A stretch of 64,000 nt of DNA, from contig JAJPKO010000037.1 in the NCBI GenBank assembly GCA_021323655.1, positions 124,001 through 188,000 on the forward strand, given 5' to 3'. Made by a program: the position numbers and the translations under genes. How positions within the stretch are numbered: position 1 is the first letter of the stretch; every line of letters starts with the position of its first letter. The notes beneath the pieces were generated by a model. The model worked only from the letters and a program-made list of their open reading frames with translations, did no database searches and was not told where the DNA came from. The DNA is from Acidobacteriaceae bacterium (lineage in GTDB: Bacteria; Acidobacteriota; Terriglobia; Terriglobales; Acidobacteriaceae). Of this stretch, positions 53,188 through 62,678 are shown piece by piece.

Positions 53188-54243
53188 AAGCTGTTTTGAA
53201 GCCAGTCGAGTACCCTCTACGCGAGATCTGATCTTGGCAAATGCGATATCGCGGGCCGTAGATGTATCGTCTGCAAATGGAGAGAACCCGCAATCGTCAG
53301 TCGAGCCTAGCTGTGCTGCGGGAATATATGCTGACGCCTCCTTCAGGCGATCGCGGACCTCTTCAGGCGTTTCTACCCGCGGATGAATCGGATCCGTCAC
53401 TCCTATGAATATCTTTTGCCCGGGCCTGATGAGGCCGCCCACAAGCTTCAGGACTTCTTTCCGGTCCGATTCACTTGCCATCTGGAGATAGTACCGCCCA
53501 GCACTCAGTTCAAAAAGCGTCGGCAGCAAATGGCTGTAGTCCACTTCTGCGGAGTGGGTCGAGTCGTAATCGCCACCGGGGCAAACGTGTACTCCAATCT
53601 TCTCCCTCTCTACCGGAGTGAACCGCTCGAGAACCTGCTGATTGATCTGGATGAAATTTCGAAGTAATCCACCGGAAGCATCCAGCTTCAGAGAAAGGCG
53701 GGCTTCCGTAAAATCCATTTGGACCACCTGGGCCCCTGCCGCAAATGCTGAACGAATGTCCTTTTCCACCTCGTTGATTAGGTCGTTCAGAAAATCCTGC
53801 TGCGAATACCCAGGAATCCCGTTTTGCGGATAAAGCAGACTGAGCGCCGAAGCTGAAATCACCGCCTGCTTCAGAGGTCTCGACGTATGCGGCTTCGCCT
53901 TCCGGACAAATTCACCGGAATAATTTGCGTAGCGAAAGGGGCCAGCCGTAATGCGGGGAAGCTGCCGTGTATGGCCGTCGGCAAAAGGAATCACAACTCC
54001 GTCTGGCGCAAGATTTCCGGCTCCATCCAGCGGATAGGTGGCAAAACTCGATTTTCTCTGCTCGCCATCGGTTATGACCGGAGAGCCAGTCTCTTCAAAC
54101 CGCCGCAGTGTGTCTGTGACCGCTGTTTCATAGGCCCCACTCAGCACTTCGTGCGAAATGCGCCCGGAAGCAAAGTCATGCATGGCCTGCAGCAGCTCAG
54201 GAGGGCGTGGAATACTGCCAATAGGTTCGGTAGGCATTGTCAT
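53176..54243 (-). CDS. Cobalamin-independent methionine synthase-like protein (MetE C-terminal domain only)
   Basis: 355 residues from ATG 54243, no strong ribosome site. Matches the catalytic TIM barrel of MetE without its N-terminal half: PIGSIPRPPELLQAM at the start, SPVITDGEQRKSSF, QMDFTEARLSLKLD, GVHVCPGGDYDS (zinc-ligand His and Cys) and STDDCGFSPF (second Cys). Such short proteins are core-MetE-like and may use methylcobamide, methylated folate or other donors. It could also belong to the epoxyalkane-CoM-transferase-like branch. Substrate undetermined; no met genes adjacent. Confidence 0.82.
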   Translation of the reverse strand: MTMPTEPIGSIPRPPELLQAMHDFASGRISHEVLSGAYETAVTDTLRRFEETGSPVITDGEQRKSSFATYPLDGAGNLAPDGVVIPFADGHTRQLPRITAGPFRYANYSGEFVRKAKPHTSRPLKQAVISASALSLLYPQNGIPGYSQQDFLNDLINEVEKDIRSAFAAGAQVVQMDFTEARLSLKLDASGGLLRNFIQINQQVLERFTPVEREKIGVHVCPGGDYDSTHSAEVDYSHLLPTLFELSAGRYYLQMASESDRKEVLKLVGGLIRPGQKIFIGVTDPIHPRVETPEEVRDRLKEASAYIPAAQLGSTDDCGFSPFADDTSTARDIAFAKIRSRVEGTRLASKQLGLD

Positions 54244-54305
54244 GGCCGCGAGTGTATTCGCGTCCCTGCCGCGGCACAATCCATCGTTGGGTGGAAAATT
54301 CGGGG

Positions 54306-54845
54306 TCAGGCGGCGGCGTTGGCTTTCGTTCCAGCCAGAATCTGCCGCAGCCGGATACGCGCTGACATGAGTGTACGGCTTGCGTCTCGGGGAGAAATCT
54401 CCGTCAGGCTTGAGACCTGGTCCAGCGAATACCCTTCCACATCCCTCAACAGAAAAAGCAGCCGTTCTGTTGGCGGAAGCTGATGCAGAGCTTCTTCCAG
54501 TTCGGTGCGGCGAATGTTTCTCTCCAGAGATTGAGCGGGCGCCGCTTCGGGGCCAACTGTGGAAGGCGAAATCTCAAAACGGGCACGCAATTGAGAAATC
54601 AGTGCCTGGTCAATTCCTGAACGGTCCGGTTCCGGGGCCGCGTTAAACGCCTGTACGAATGTCTCCGTCAGAATGTTCTCAGCATGGACTTCATTGCCTG
54701 TCATATAGAACGCCACCGAAAACACCCTATGACGATGGCTGTCGTAAATATCCCGTTGCACCTGCTCAGTGCGGTGTTCTTCAGCGCGGACAGCCACAAT
54801 GTCAGGTTTTCCCTGCTGAAAAAGCCCTCGCAAACCAACGGTCAC
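54306..54845 (-). CDS. Sigma-70 family RNA polymerase sigma factor (ECF-like)
   Basis: 179 residues. A degenerate region 2 (DIYDSHRHRVFSVAFYMTGN, TETFVQAFNA) is followed by a clear region 4: LEEALHQLPPTERLLFLLRDVEGYSLDQVSSLTEIS and SARIRLRQIL, the helix-turn-helix that reads the -35 box. The linker is longer than usual. No anti-sigma gene adjoins it on either side. Divergent from the HD-GYP gene across 404 bp. Confidence 0.82.
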   Translation of the reverse strand: MTVGLRGLFQQGKPDIVAVRAEEHRTEQVQRDIYDSHRHRVFSVAFYMTGNEVHAENILTETFVQAFNAAPEPDRSGIDQALISQLRARFEISPSTVGPEAAPAQSLERNIRRTELEEALHQLPPTERLLFLLRDVEGYSLDQVSSLTEISPRDASRTLMSARIRLRQILAGTKANAAA

Positions 54846-55249
54846 AATTTGCCTTTCCCGGTTCCAGTTTCGAAGATCGTTATCTCTTCTCTATTGTTGC
54901 AAATAAAGATGCGTATAGGTGAATTAACAGTTGTCATAAATCGAAGTCAGGCAATAAGATTTCTCGCAAGCATGAAATTGGAAAGATTCGGCATTGAAAA
55001 AAAGAGTCTCGCGCTCCCGTATGGACGTTGAAGATTCACCCAAATGAAAGGAAATTGTTTTATAAATTTTTGATGACTTCTCTCATCCTTCAACACGTTT
55101 TTTCCGTGGAAAGGAAATTGGCTTTCAATTAGAGTCTGAATTAATCTAATTTAATCAACTGGACACATTCTGCCTTGCCCATCGAAAAGAGAAGAAGGTA
55201 TTGCAGTTTTTGTATTCTTTAATTCGTTGGATCATGAAACAAGGATTGC
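54846..55249. other. AT-rich divergent intergenic region
   Basis: 404 bp between the sigma factor and HD-GYP starts, clearly richer in A+T than the neighbours, especially 55040-55180. Short ORFs here lack ribosome sites or family resemblance. It probably holds the two divergent promoters; no operator or RNA structure was recognised. Confidence 0.5.
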
Positions 55250-56347
55250 ATGGCTTCCGAACGAATACTTATAGTAGATACGGAGCAACGGGGAAGGGCG
55301 ATCATCGCCTCCATCCTGGAAAATGCGCATTACTATACGGTAACTGCCAGCAATGGGCCCGAAGCAATCCAGCACCTGCGTAAAGACCCTCCCTACGACC
55401 TTGTACTCTCTGACATTATGGGGGAAAACAGTGGTCTGGCCTTGCTTGAGGACGTTCGTGAGCTGCAGCCGGACACCCCCGTACTCATGGCCACCGATCC
55501 AACCAATGCCCGGACTGCGATCCATGCCCTCCGCAAAGGTGCTTTCGACTGCCTTCTGAAGCCGGTAGAGATGGACCAGCTCCTCCTGGCCGTGAGAAAT
55601 GCTTTGAACTACAGGCGGACCCTCCTGCAAAGCTCTGTGCAGCAATCCAACCTGGAACAGGTCATCGCCAGCAGAACAGACATGCTGCGTCGCGCCGTTG
55701 CCGACCTTGAGCGCTCCTACGACATCACTTTGGAAGCGCTGGGCGATGCTCTTGATCTGAAAGACGCAGAAACAGAAGGCCACTCCAAACGTGTCACCGC
55801 TTACACTGTGGCCCTTGCACGCGCCATGGGACTGGCCCCTTCCGAGATCCGCATCATAGCGCGTGGAGCATTTCTGCACGACATTGGAAAGATGGCCATT
55901 CCCGACGCGATCCTCCTGAAACCCGGCAAGCTTACGTCGGACGAGCAGGCGCTCATGCGCGAACATTGTGTGCGTGGATATCAGATCCTTTCCAAAATTC
56001 CCTACCTTCGTGAAGCCGCGGAAATTGTCTACACACACCAGGAGCACTATAACGGCAGCGGATACCCGCGCAGCCTGAAGGGAAACGAGATTCCGCTCGG
56101 CTCGCGCATCTTTGCCGTTGCAGACACGCTCGACGCCATCACCTCGGACCGTCCGTATCGCCGGGCGCAGAGCATCGAAATTGCCCGCCGGGAAATCCAG
56201 CGCTGTTCCGGCACCCAGTTTGATCCAAAGGTCGTGGATGTTTACCTGAGCATGCCAAACCGTCTCTGGATGGAGCTTCGCCGGGAAATTAGCCTACATC
56301 CCCGTTTTTCTTCCGTGGCCCTGAGCACCCCGGAATTAAAGTCGTGA
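55250..56347 (+). CDS. Response regulator with HD-GYP phosphodiesterase domain
   Basis: 365 residues. A receiver domain (~1-120) has the phospho-acceptor Asp in YDLVLSDIMGEN and the Lys in DCLLKPVEMD. A helical connector leads to an HD-GYP domain (~165-345): EGHSKRVTAYTVALA, FLHDIGKMAIPD, VYTHQEHYNGSGYP and FAVADTLDAITSDRPYR. In place of canonical HHExxDGxGYP it has HQEHYNGSGYP, so one metal ligand position differs. It likely hydrolyses cyclic di-GMP (or a related dinucleotide) on command of an unlinked kinase. No kinase gene adjoins. Confidence 0.92.
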   Translation: MASERILIVDTEQRGRAIIASILENAHYYTVTASNGPEAIQHLRKDPPYDLVLSDIMGENSGLALLEDVRELQPDTPVLMATDPTNARTAIHALRKGAFDCLLKPVEMDQLLLAVRNALNYRRTLLQSSVQQSNLEQVIASRTDMLRRAVADLERSYDITLEALGDALDLKDAETEGHSKRVTAYTVALARAMGLAPSEIRIIARGAFLHDIGKMAIPDAILLKPGKLTSDEQALMREHCVRGYQILSKIPYLREAAEIVYTHQEHYNGSGYPRSLKGNEIPLGSRIFAVADTLDAITSDRPYRRAQSIEIARREIQRCSGTQFDPKVVDVYLSMPNRLWMELRREISLHPRFSSVALSTPELKS

Positions 56348-56370
56348 ATCCAACTCACCGGAGTGAAACC

Positions 56371-56652
56371 ATGACCTTATTACGTACCGAGGAAATCGAA
56401 GAAAAGCTGAAACACCTGCCTAATTGGACACAGCGTGGAAGCGAAATTGTCCGCGAATTTGACTTCAAGGATTTTGTGAAAGCCATGCAATTCGTCAATA
56501 TGGTGGCAGAACAGGCAGAAGCCGCTGGTCATCATCCGGATATTGATATCCGGTACAACAAGGTCAAACTGGTTCTGGCTTCGCATGATGCTGGGGGGCT
56601 GACGGAACGCGATTTTCAGTTGGCCGGATCCATTGACCAGATTCCTACGTAA
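56371..56652 (+). CDS. phhB: Pterin-4-alpha-carbinolamine dehydratase
   Basis: 93 residues from ATG 56371 with CCGGAGTG upstream; the ORF-track GTG is nine codons earlier. EKLKHLPNWTQRG opens the fold, and AEAAGHHPDIDIRYNKVKL carries the catalytic His pair, followed by THDAGGLT-like ASHDAGGLTERDF. It dehydrates 4a-hydroxytetrahydropterin, recycling the cofactor of aromatic amino-acid hydroxylases. No hydroxylase is in the window. Only 23 bp after the HD-GYP stop, so co-transcribed. Confidence 0.93.
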   Translation: MTLLRTEEIEEKLKHLPNWTQRGSEIVREFDFKDFVKAMQFVNMVAEQAEAAGHHPDIDIRYNKVKLVLASHDAGGLTERDFQLAGSIDQIPT

Positions 56653-56666
56653 AATTGAATCCAAAT

Positions 56667-56894
56667 TCAATAAATTGCTTCATCATCCATTTTTTCAGGA
56701 TGAGAGCGGTTTTCGGCTGGGTTTTCCCTCATTTTTCCCAGCGTTCTCCGGTTCCAGAATGCCACGGCAACTCCTCCAAAAATTGCCGACCCCACAACTA
56801 GGAGGCCGGTACGCAGCCGACTGGATCCACGTGCTTCTGCTGGCTTTCTCTCTTTAGAATCATTAGCTTCTGTATGCTTTTCCATATCAGTCAC
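56667..56894 (-). CDS. Small single-span membrane protein
   Basis: 75 residues from GTG 56894 (AGGG five bases upstream) or ATG 56885. A charged N-terminus (ANDSKERKPAEARGSS) leads into one membrane span (TGLLVVGSAIFGGVAVAFW, ~29-47), then a polar tail with NPAENRSHPEKMDDE. No motif recognised. Convergent with the pterin dehydratase, 14 bp between stops. Confidence 0.6.
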   Translation of the reverse strand: MTDMEKHTEANDSKERKPAEARGSSRLRTGLLVVGSAIFGGVAVAFWNRRTLGKMRENPAENRSHPEKMDDEAIY

Positions 56895-56971
56895 TCATGC
56901 CCTATTTGTTCTTTTTTGTCAAAAGGGGCGCAACTTTTCTGCAAAAAGGTGTTTTTTTTCTCGTTAGGTGC

Positions 56972-57000
56972 TTGCATTCTTCCAGAGTCTTCGCTAGACT
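56972..57000 (+). promoter_or_regulatory. Candidate promoter for the 57.0-57.2 kb transcript
   Basis: TTGCAT (56972-56977) and TAGACT (56995-57000) spaced by 17 bp, in the 405-bp gap 56895-57299. By eye only. Confidence 0.4.
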
Positions 57001-57126
57001 ACAGGAAATTGAAGAATAAGTATGGCATCTCATAGAAATTGAAAAAAGTTGGAGCTAATCAGCAAGTTCCAGCGTCTAAGAAATAAAAAGCAAGCTGGTA
57101 GATCGAGCCATGCTCTCCCAGCCTAA

Positions 57127-57170
57127 AGTTTATAAGTTGCGTCACTGGAGTTTATAAGTTGCGTCACTGG
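57127..57170. repeat. Perfect 22-bp tandem duplication
   Basis: AGTTTATAAGTTGCGTCACTGG occurs twice in immediate succession (57127-57148 and 57149-57170), upstream of the terminator at 57176. Two units only. Confidence 0.9.
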
Positions 57171-57175
57171 CCTCC

Positions 57176-57212
57176 CGGCACGGACAGAAAACCGTTCGTG
57201 CCGTCTTTTTTC
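57176..57212 (+). terminator. Rho-independent terminator upstream of the PCYCGC gene
   Basis: CGGCACG / CGTGCCG, 7-bp perfect stem with a 14-nt loop, followed by TCTTTTTTCT on the plus strand. No annotated plus-strand gene lies before it within 500 bp except the far-off phhB. Confidence 0.75.
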
Positions 57213-57299
57213 TTCGGCCACAAACAAAACACCTCGCCGTCCTTCCATCCCAGAAAAATACCTGACTGTCGTAGTTTAATATCGTCATCAGGAGAAGCG

Positions 57300-57746
57300 A
57301 TGAAGCGTACTCTTTTGGTCTTTGCTCTTTGCCTAGCTACCATTGCTGGTTACGCGCAGTGGTCCAATCCTGCTGACGATATACCTGCGTATCATCCCAG
57401 TGCTCCAGCAAAGGGTGAAAAATTGCCGCCTATCCTTACGCCCGAGCAGCTACCGGGTGAGTATTCCCATTTTGCATGGCAGAAAGAAGTCTACAAAAAA
57501 GCCGCACAAGTCTCCCATGTTCTGTATCAGCTTCCCTGCTACTGCCGCTGCGACCGCGCCCTTGGGCACACCAGTCTGCATAGCTGCTTTGAAGGGACCC
57601 ATGGCGCCATCTGCTCTACCTGCGCGAAAGAAGGGGCTTATGCTTACAAAATGACGAAGCTGGGTAAAACCCCTAAACAGATACGTGAAGGCATTGAGCA
57701 CAACGAATACGAAAAAATTGATTTGAACCAATTGGGTGGGATGTAG
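57300..57746 (+). CDS. Exported protein with PCYCGC-like cysteine motif
   Basis: 148 residues from ATG 57300, with CAGGAGAAGCG upstream; the ORF-track start 47 codons earlier runs through the terminator. Signal peptide (KRTLLVFALCLATIAGYA). The signature YQLPCYCRCDRALGHTSLHS is the PCYCGC-type motif, with Arg in place of Gly, followed by CFEGTHGAICSTCAKEG, giving six closely spaced Cys. This unknown-function family is thought to bind metal or copper outside the cytoplasm, which is unproven. Tail of KQIREGIEHNEYEKIDLN. Stands alone before tmk. Confidence 0.78.
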   Translation: MKRTLLVFALCLATIAGYAQWSNPADDIPAYHPSAPAKGEKLPPILTPEQLPGEYSHFAWQKEVYKKAAQVSHVLYQLPCYCRCDRALGHTSLHSCFEGTHGAICSTCAKEGAYAYKMTKLGKTPKQIREGIEHNEYEKIDLNQLGGM

Positions 57747-57813
57747 CAATCTGCCATGATTTACACTCCAGACAGAACGCATCACGTCGCTTGCGCTCTG
57801 CTACACTCGCCGC

Positions 57814-58464
57814 ATGGCACGTGGTTTTTTTCTTACTTTTGAGGGGCTGGATGGCTCCGGCAAAACAACTCAGATCCGCAAACTGACGGCCTGGGTTGAG
57901 GCGCAGGGCCACAAAGTCACGGTCATGCGCCAACCCGGTGGGACGCGCATCGGCGATCGCATCCGCCAGCTTCTGCTGGACTCGAGTACTGAGAACCTTG
58001 CATCCCGCGCCGAGTTGGGCTTGATGTTCTCCGACCGCGCCCAGGCCATTGCTGAAGTCATACGCCCAGCGCTCGATGCCGGGCACATTGTGATATGCGA
58101 TCGCTACACAGATTCCACTGAGGCCTATCAGGGAGGTGGCCGCCAGCTCGGCAGCGAAATCGTTCTAAAACTGCACGATGTCATCTGTGAAGGTCTCCAG
58201 CCAGATCTGACAATCCTGCTCCTCCCCGATTTCAACCGGTCCCTGCAACGAGCTCGCCGCCGGAACGAACGCAATCTGAAGTCGGGCACAGACGAAAATC
58301 GTTTTGAGCGCGAAGCGGAGGACTTCTACCGCCGCGTGTATGACAAATATTGCGAAATTGCCCGGCGCGATTCGTCGCGCATCGTCGTCATGGAAGGCGA
58401 TGCCGGCATCGAAACAATTCACGAACGAATTGTTCAGACAGTACAGGACCGATGGCAGCGTTGA
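57814..58464 (+). CDS. tmk: Thymidylate kinase
   Basis: 216 residues. P-loop FEGLDGSGKTTQI, the DRX motif DRYTDSTEAYQGGGRQLG, MRQPGG as the P-loop-side Arg loop, and a lid region RRRNERNLKSGTDENRFE. It phosphorylates dTMP to dTDP in the cytoplasm for DNA synthesis. Size and motif order are normal. It lies 153 bp before lon on the same strand; that gap shows no obvious terminator. Confidence 0.94.
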   Translation: MARGFFLTFEGLDGSGKTTQIRKLTAWVEAQGHKVTVMRQPGGTRIGDRIRQLLLDSSTENLASRAELGLMFSDRAQAIAEVIRPALDAGHIVICDRYTDSTEAYQGGGRQLGSEIVLKLHDVICEGLQPDLTILLLPDFNRSLQRARRRNERNLKSGTDENRFEREAEDFYRRVYDKYCEIARRDSSRIVVMEGDAGIETIHERIVQTVQDRWQR

Positions 58465-58617
58465 AACAACATAACACTTTGCTCTGCGAAGCAAATCATC
58501 GTGAAATCTTTTTTCACCCAATGCAGTCTATGGTTACCATCAGCATCCCTCAGGCTCCCATTCTGAGCCGGAATGCGTTACATTTCATCTAATAAGGGCA
58601 GAAGCGAAAGGAACATT

Positions 58618-61038
58618 GTGACCTCAAAAGAAGTGCGAGAGAAAAACGAACTTCGCAAGCTCCCCATGATGCCAATTCGGGACATGGTGATCTTTCCCTA
58701 TATGATGACACCCTTCGTTGTGGGACGCGAAACCAGCGTTCGCGCGCTCGAAGAAGCGCTCACAGGCGACCGCAAGATTTTCCTCGCCACGCAGCATGAC
58801 GCCCGCGTAGACGAACCTCGGGCCGAGGACATTTACTCTGTCGGAACGGTCGGCAATATCGTGCAGAGCGTCAAGATGCCCGATGGCAACATCAAGGGCC
58901 TGGTAGAAGGGCTGGAGCGCGCCAAAGCTGTCGAACTGAATGATTCGGACGGTTTTTTCGTCGCCACTGTTCGCATGCCCAAAACTGACCCCGGGCCGCT
59001 CTCCGGCATCGAGCAGCTCACTCAGCGGGTCACTTCTCTCTTTGAGCAATACGTCAAGCTACAGCAATCTCTCAATTATGAGACTATGATTGCTGCTGTT
59101 CGCACGGACGAACCCGGCAAGCTTGCCGACACCATCGCAGCCAATCTTCAGCTTGAAATTCCTGAAAAGCAGCAACTGCTGGAGATTTTCGACCCAGCTG
59201 AGCGCCTCCTTCGTCTGGCCGACGTCCTCGACATCGAAATTGAAAAGCTCAATATGGAGCGCAGCATCCAGTCCCGCGTCAAGCGCCAGATGGAGCGCGC
59301 CCAGAAAGAGTACTACCTCAACGAGAAAATCAAGGCCATCCAGAAGGAATTGGGCCGTAGCGAAAAAAGCGAGTTTGACGAGCTGAAAAAGAAGATTGAA
59401 TCGGCGGGGATGCCCAAGCCGGTCTTCGACAAGGCCATCCAGGAGCTCAGAAAACTCGAAGCCATGCCGCCCATGTCTGCCGAGTCCACCGTCTCGCGTA
59501 ATTATCTTGACTGGCTGCTGGCTGTTCCCTGGAAAAAGAAGTCGAAGGAAACACGCTCGATTGAGAAAGCGGAAAAGGTACTCAACGAAGACCACTACGG
59601 TCTGGAAAAAATCAAAGAGCGCATCCTTGAATTTCTCGCCGTTCGCCAGTTGGTCAAGAACCCCAAAGGCTCCATCCTTTGCTTCGTCGGGCCTCCGGGC
59701 GTAGGAAAAACCTCGCTCGGCATGTCCATCGCCAAGGCCACAGGGCGCAAGTTCGTCCGCATGTCGCTTGGCGGCGTCCGCGATGAAGCTGAAATTCGTG
59801 GCCATCGCCGCACCTATATCGGCGCACTTCCCGGGCAGATCATCCAGTCCATGAAGAAGGCAGGCACGAAGAACCCGGTCTTCATGCTCGATGAAGTGGA
59901 CAAGATGGCCTCTGACTTCCGCGGGGATCCGGCATCGGCCCTGCTGGAAGTCCTCGATCCTGAGCAGAATTCGAGCTTCCAGGACCACTACCTCGATGTG
60001 GAATACGACCTGTCCGAGGTCCTCTTCGTCGCTACCGCCAACGTCCTCCATACCATTCCCGCTCCGCTGCAGGACCGCATGGAAATTCTGCGGCTGCATG
60101 GATACACCGAAGCGGAAAAGGTCGAAATCGCCAAGCAATACCTGATCAAGAAACAGCGCGAAAATACCGGACTCACCGAAAAGAACATAGTCTTTACCGA
60201 CGACGCGATTATCACCATCATTCGCAGCTACACGCGCGAAGCCGGAGTCCGTAATCTCGAACGCGAGATCGGCAACATCTGCCGCAAAGTAGCGAGGCGC
60301 GTCGTAAAGTCGGGAGCAAAGCACAAAGAAGAAATCACAGCGGACAACGTTGCTGATTTTCTCGGCGTTGCAAAATTCCGCGATTCGCAGGTGCATGAGA
60401 AGAGTGAAGTGGGCCTGGTCACTGGTCTGGCCTGGACCGAAGTCGGCGGCAGCATCCTGCCGACTGAAGTACAGATCCTCGACGGCAAGGGCAAGCTCAC
60501 CCTCACCGGACAACTCGGCGACGTCATGCAGGAATCAGCCCAGGCTGCGCTCTCTTACGTCCGCAGCCGCGCGCTTCATCTCGGCCTTACACGCGATTTT
60601 TATCGCAATGTGGACATCCACATCCACGTTCCGGAAGGCGCCATTCCCAAAGACGGCCCCTCGGCAGGAATCACCATGGCTACAGCACTCGCCAGCGCTC
60701 TGGCCAAAATTCCGGTACGGCGCGACATCGCCATGACTGGCGAAATAACCCTGCGCGGCAAAGTGCTCGCCATTGGCGGACTCAAGGAAAAACTGCTCGC
60801 CGCACACCGGGCAGGCATCTTCGAGGCAATTCTGCCAAAGGACAACGAGAAAGACATGGCAGAACTCCCGGACAATCTCAGAAACGCCATGAAACTCCAC
60901 TTTGTGGATTCCATGGATGAGGTATTGCAACTCGCGCTGGAAGGGCCGCTGCCAGAGCTGCACGAAGAAGCAGCGCAAGTGCTGGCCTCTGTTCCGCCAC
61001 CTCCTGCCATTACACCGGAACAGCGCCCGCACCAGTAA
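58618..61038 (+). CDS. lon: ATP-dependent Lon protease
   Basis: 806 residues from GTG 58618, with GAAAGGAAC just ahead; the ORF-track ATG adds 15 residues. N-terminal LAN domain ([19 protein letters not shown] through ~210), a coiled linker ([20 protein letters not shown]), the AAA+ core with [11 protein letters not shown] and [10 protein letters not shown], and the C-terminal protease with [13 protein letters not shown] (catalytic Ser) and [14 protein letters not shown] (catalytic Lys). It degrades misfolded and regulatory proteins in the cytoplasm. Sequence-typical; no visible heat-shock operator in the 153-bp upstream gap. Confidence 0.97.
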   Translation: MTSKEVREKNELRKLPMMPIRDMVIFPYMMTPFVVGRETSVRALEEALTGDRKIFLATQHDARVDEPRAEDIYSVGTVGNIVQSVKMPDGNIKGLVEGLERAKAVELNDSDGFFVATVRMPKTDPGPLSGIEQLTQRVTSLFEQYVKLQQSLNYETMIAAVRTDEPGKLADTIAANLQLEIPEKQQLLEIFDPAERLLRLADVLDIEIEKLNMERSIQSRVKRQMERAQKEYYLNEKIKAIQKELGRSEKSEFDELKKKIESAGMPKPVFDKAIQELRKLEAMPPMSAESTVSRNYLDWLLAVPWKKKSKETRSIEKAEKVLNEDHYGLEKIKERILEFLAVRQLVKNPKGSILCFVGPPGVGKTSLGMSIAKATGRKFVRMSLGGVRDEAEIRGHRRTYIGALPGQIIQSMKKAGTKNPVFMLDEVDKMASDFRGDPASALLEVLDPEQNSSFQDHYLDVEYDLSEVLFVATANVLHTIPAPLQDRMEILRLHGYTEAEKVEIAKQYLIKKQRENTGLTEKNIVFTDDAIITIIRSYTREAGVRNLEREIGNICRKVARRVVKSGAKHKEEITADNVADFLGVAKFRDSQVHEKSEVGLVTGLAWTEVGGSILPTEVQILDGKGKLTLTGQLGDVMQESAQAALSYVRSRALHLGLTRDFYRNVDIHIHVPEGAIPKDGPSAGITMATALASALAKIPVRRDIAMTGEITLRGKVLAIGGLKEKLLAAHRAGIFEAILPKDNEKDMAELPDNLRNAMKLHFVDSMDEVLQLALEGPLPELHEEAAQVLASVPPPPAITPEQRPHQ

Positions 61039-61266
61039 TCGGTGCCGGGTGCTGTTGTACAACTGTATTTCCATCATAAGTCCGCCGATATTCGCAGAAA
61101 TTGCTGGCAACGGTTGAGGGCTGAGTATATACTGCGAATTTTTTGGTGATTGAATCAGCGGGCTGTACTTGTATGTGCTGCCATATGTGAGCAGGTGGCG
61201 CAGTCGAAGTTAGAGGGGGTTTTGCTCCTGAAGTGAAAAAATGCATGGATTTGAGGATGGAGATTT

Positions 61267-61827
61267 ATGGCAAAGGCAGCGCTTACAGATAAACAGTGTC
61301 AGGAACTGCTCAGGACATTGAAGGAACGTTTTAAGAAGAACATGGGACGCCATGAGGGGCTTGTGTGGGCGGAAATCCAGGCGAAACTGGAGGCTTCCGC
61401 TGTAAAGCTATGGTCTCTGTATGAGATGGAGCGAACCGGTGGTGAGCCGGATGTAGTTGGGCACGATAAGGCGACGGGTGAGTATATTTTTTACGACTGT
61501 TCGGCGGAAAGCCCCAAAGGGAGAAGGAGTATTTGTTATGACCGTGAGGCGCTGAATTCAAGAAAAGAGCAGAAGCCGAAAGACAGCGCACTCGACATGG
61601 CCGCTGTCATGGGCATTGAACTCCTGACGGAAGAGCAGTATCGGGGGCTGCAGAAGCTGGGAGAGTTTGATACGAAAACGTCCAGCTGGGTGAAGACGCC
61701 GGCATCTGTCAGAAAACTGGGCGGAGCACTGTTTTGTGATCGCCGCTTTGACATGGTTTTTGTGTATCACAATGGCGCTGAGTCTTATTATGGCGCACGC
61801 GGGTTCAGAGGGCTGCTGAGGGTCTGA
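61267..61827 (+). CDS. DUF4256 family protein
   Basis: 186 residues. Reads through as a DUF4256 member: KERFKKNMGRHEGLVWAEIQ, EMERTGGEPDVVGHD, YIFYDCSAESPKGRRSICYD and DMAAVMGIELLTEEQY, ending VFVYHNGAESYYGARGFRG. Soluble, no signal peptide. Function unknown; many genomes carry one copy. It faces the SDR gene with 41 bp between stops. Confidence 0.85.
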   Translation: MAKAALTDKQCQELLRTLKERFKKNMGRHEGLVWAEIQAKLEASAVKLWSLYEMERTGGEPDVVGHDKATGEYIFYDCSAESPKGRRSICYDREALNSRKEQKPKDSALDMAAVMGIELLTEEQYRGLQKLGEFDTKTSSWVKTPASVRKLGGALFCDRRFDMVFVYHNGAESYYGARGFRGLLRV

Positions 61828-61868
61828 AACGTTCGCGCGAGTGGCGCGGATTTTGCGAGATGTATTGT

Positions 61869-62669
61869 TCACCCGGCAACGTCCTCGTTTCCTTTGCGAT
61901 ATCGCAGGCGCAACGCCTCCCAACTACCATCACTCACCCATCCACCGTCAACTGTCAGGGCGTGTCCCGTGATATACCCGCTTAGACGGGGATCAGCAAG
62001 AAAGGCAATCGCCTGGGCGACGTCATCAGCCGTGGCAAACCGCGCCAACGGAACACGCTTGGTAATATCGGTATCTGTATAGCCAGCGGATGCCTGGTCG
62101 GCAACATCCATTTCGGTCTTGACCCATCCTGGACAAACCGCATTGACCCGCACGCCGTATCCACCCCATTCTGCTGAGAGCGTCCGAGTCAGTCCAATCA
62201 GTCCGTGCTTTGATGCGTTGTACGCGGCGCGTTCGGAGATTCCCACTAGACCCGCTATGGACGCGACATTCACGATGCTTCCCGAACGTTGCGCCATCAG
62301 AAAAGGGGCAAAGATCCTGGCCAATAAAAAAGGTGCAACCAGATTGATGTCGAGGACCCGACGAAATTCGGCAACTGAGACACTCAGTGTCGGTGATATG
62401 AAGCTGATTCCAGCATTGTTGATCAGAACATCCAGATGGCCCCACTCGCCCTGGATGCATTTCGCAAAGCCTTCGACTGTACCTTCATTTGAGACGTCGC
62501 CCGGGCACTCGAGGACTGGCACGGCAAATTTTTTCAAGGAATGCGCGACATCCGCAACAGAATGCAGGTCGTTCAAGGCGAGCGCGTATCCTTGTCCAGC
62601 CAAGACCTCAGCAGTTCGGCGGCCAATACCTTGCGCAGCCCCTGTAATGAATGCAACTTTTTGGGTCAT
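61869..62669 (-). CDS. SDR family oxidoreductase
   Basis: 266 residues. Classical SDR: TGAAQGIGRRTAEV cofactor site, NNAG at ~91, a NVASIAG catalytic Ser region, YNASK with Tyr and Lys, and PGWVKTEMD. C-terminal GHALTVDGGWVSDG closes the fold. The Asp in NDLHS after the second strand suggests NAD preference. It follows the methyltransferase gene by 9 bp on the same strand, likely one transcript. Substrate unknown. Confidence 0.9.
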   Translation of the reverse strand: MTQKVAFITGAAQGIGRRTAEVLAGQGYALALNDLHSVADVAHSLKKFAVPVLECPGDVSNEGTVEGFAKCIQGEWGHLDVLINNAGISFISPTLSVSVAEFRRVLDINLVAPFLLARIFAPFLMAQRSGSIVNVASIAGLVGISERAAYNASKHGLIGLTRTLSAEWGGYGVRVNAVCPGWVKTEMDVADQASAGYTDTDITKRVPLARFATADDVAQAIAFLADPRLSGYITGHALTVDGGWVSDGSWEALRLRYRKGNEDVAG

Positions 62670-62678
62670 AGAGGGATT

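Larger units (their letters stand above)
57007..57212 (+). ncRNA. Candidate small RNA or attenuated leader
   Basis: A ~200-nt stretch bounded by a promoter-like pair and a strong terminator, without a conserved ORF. It has short hairpin possibilities (TGGAGC...TTCCA, GCTGG...CCAGC), a six-codon ATG frame at 57023 and the 22-bp tandem repeat. It ends 88 bp before the PCYCGC gene, so it could be a free-standing RNA or that gene's leader with transcription attenuation. No known RNA family was recognised. Confidence 0.35.

Noticed and set aside
54684-55031. 115-residue plus-strand ORF in the sigma factor / HD-GYP gap
   Set aside because: Its first half is antisense of the sigma factor gene and the rest has no coding character.
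57127-57170. Tandem repeat as a CRISPR array
   Set aside because: Two abutting units with no spacers and no cas genes nearby.
59059-60513. 484-residue minus-strand ORF opposite lon
   Set aside because: Antisense shadow caused by high GC in third codon positions; lon is unmistakable on the other strand.
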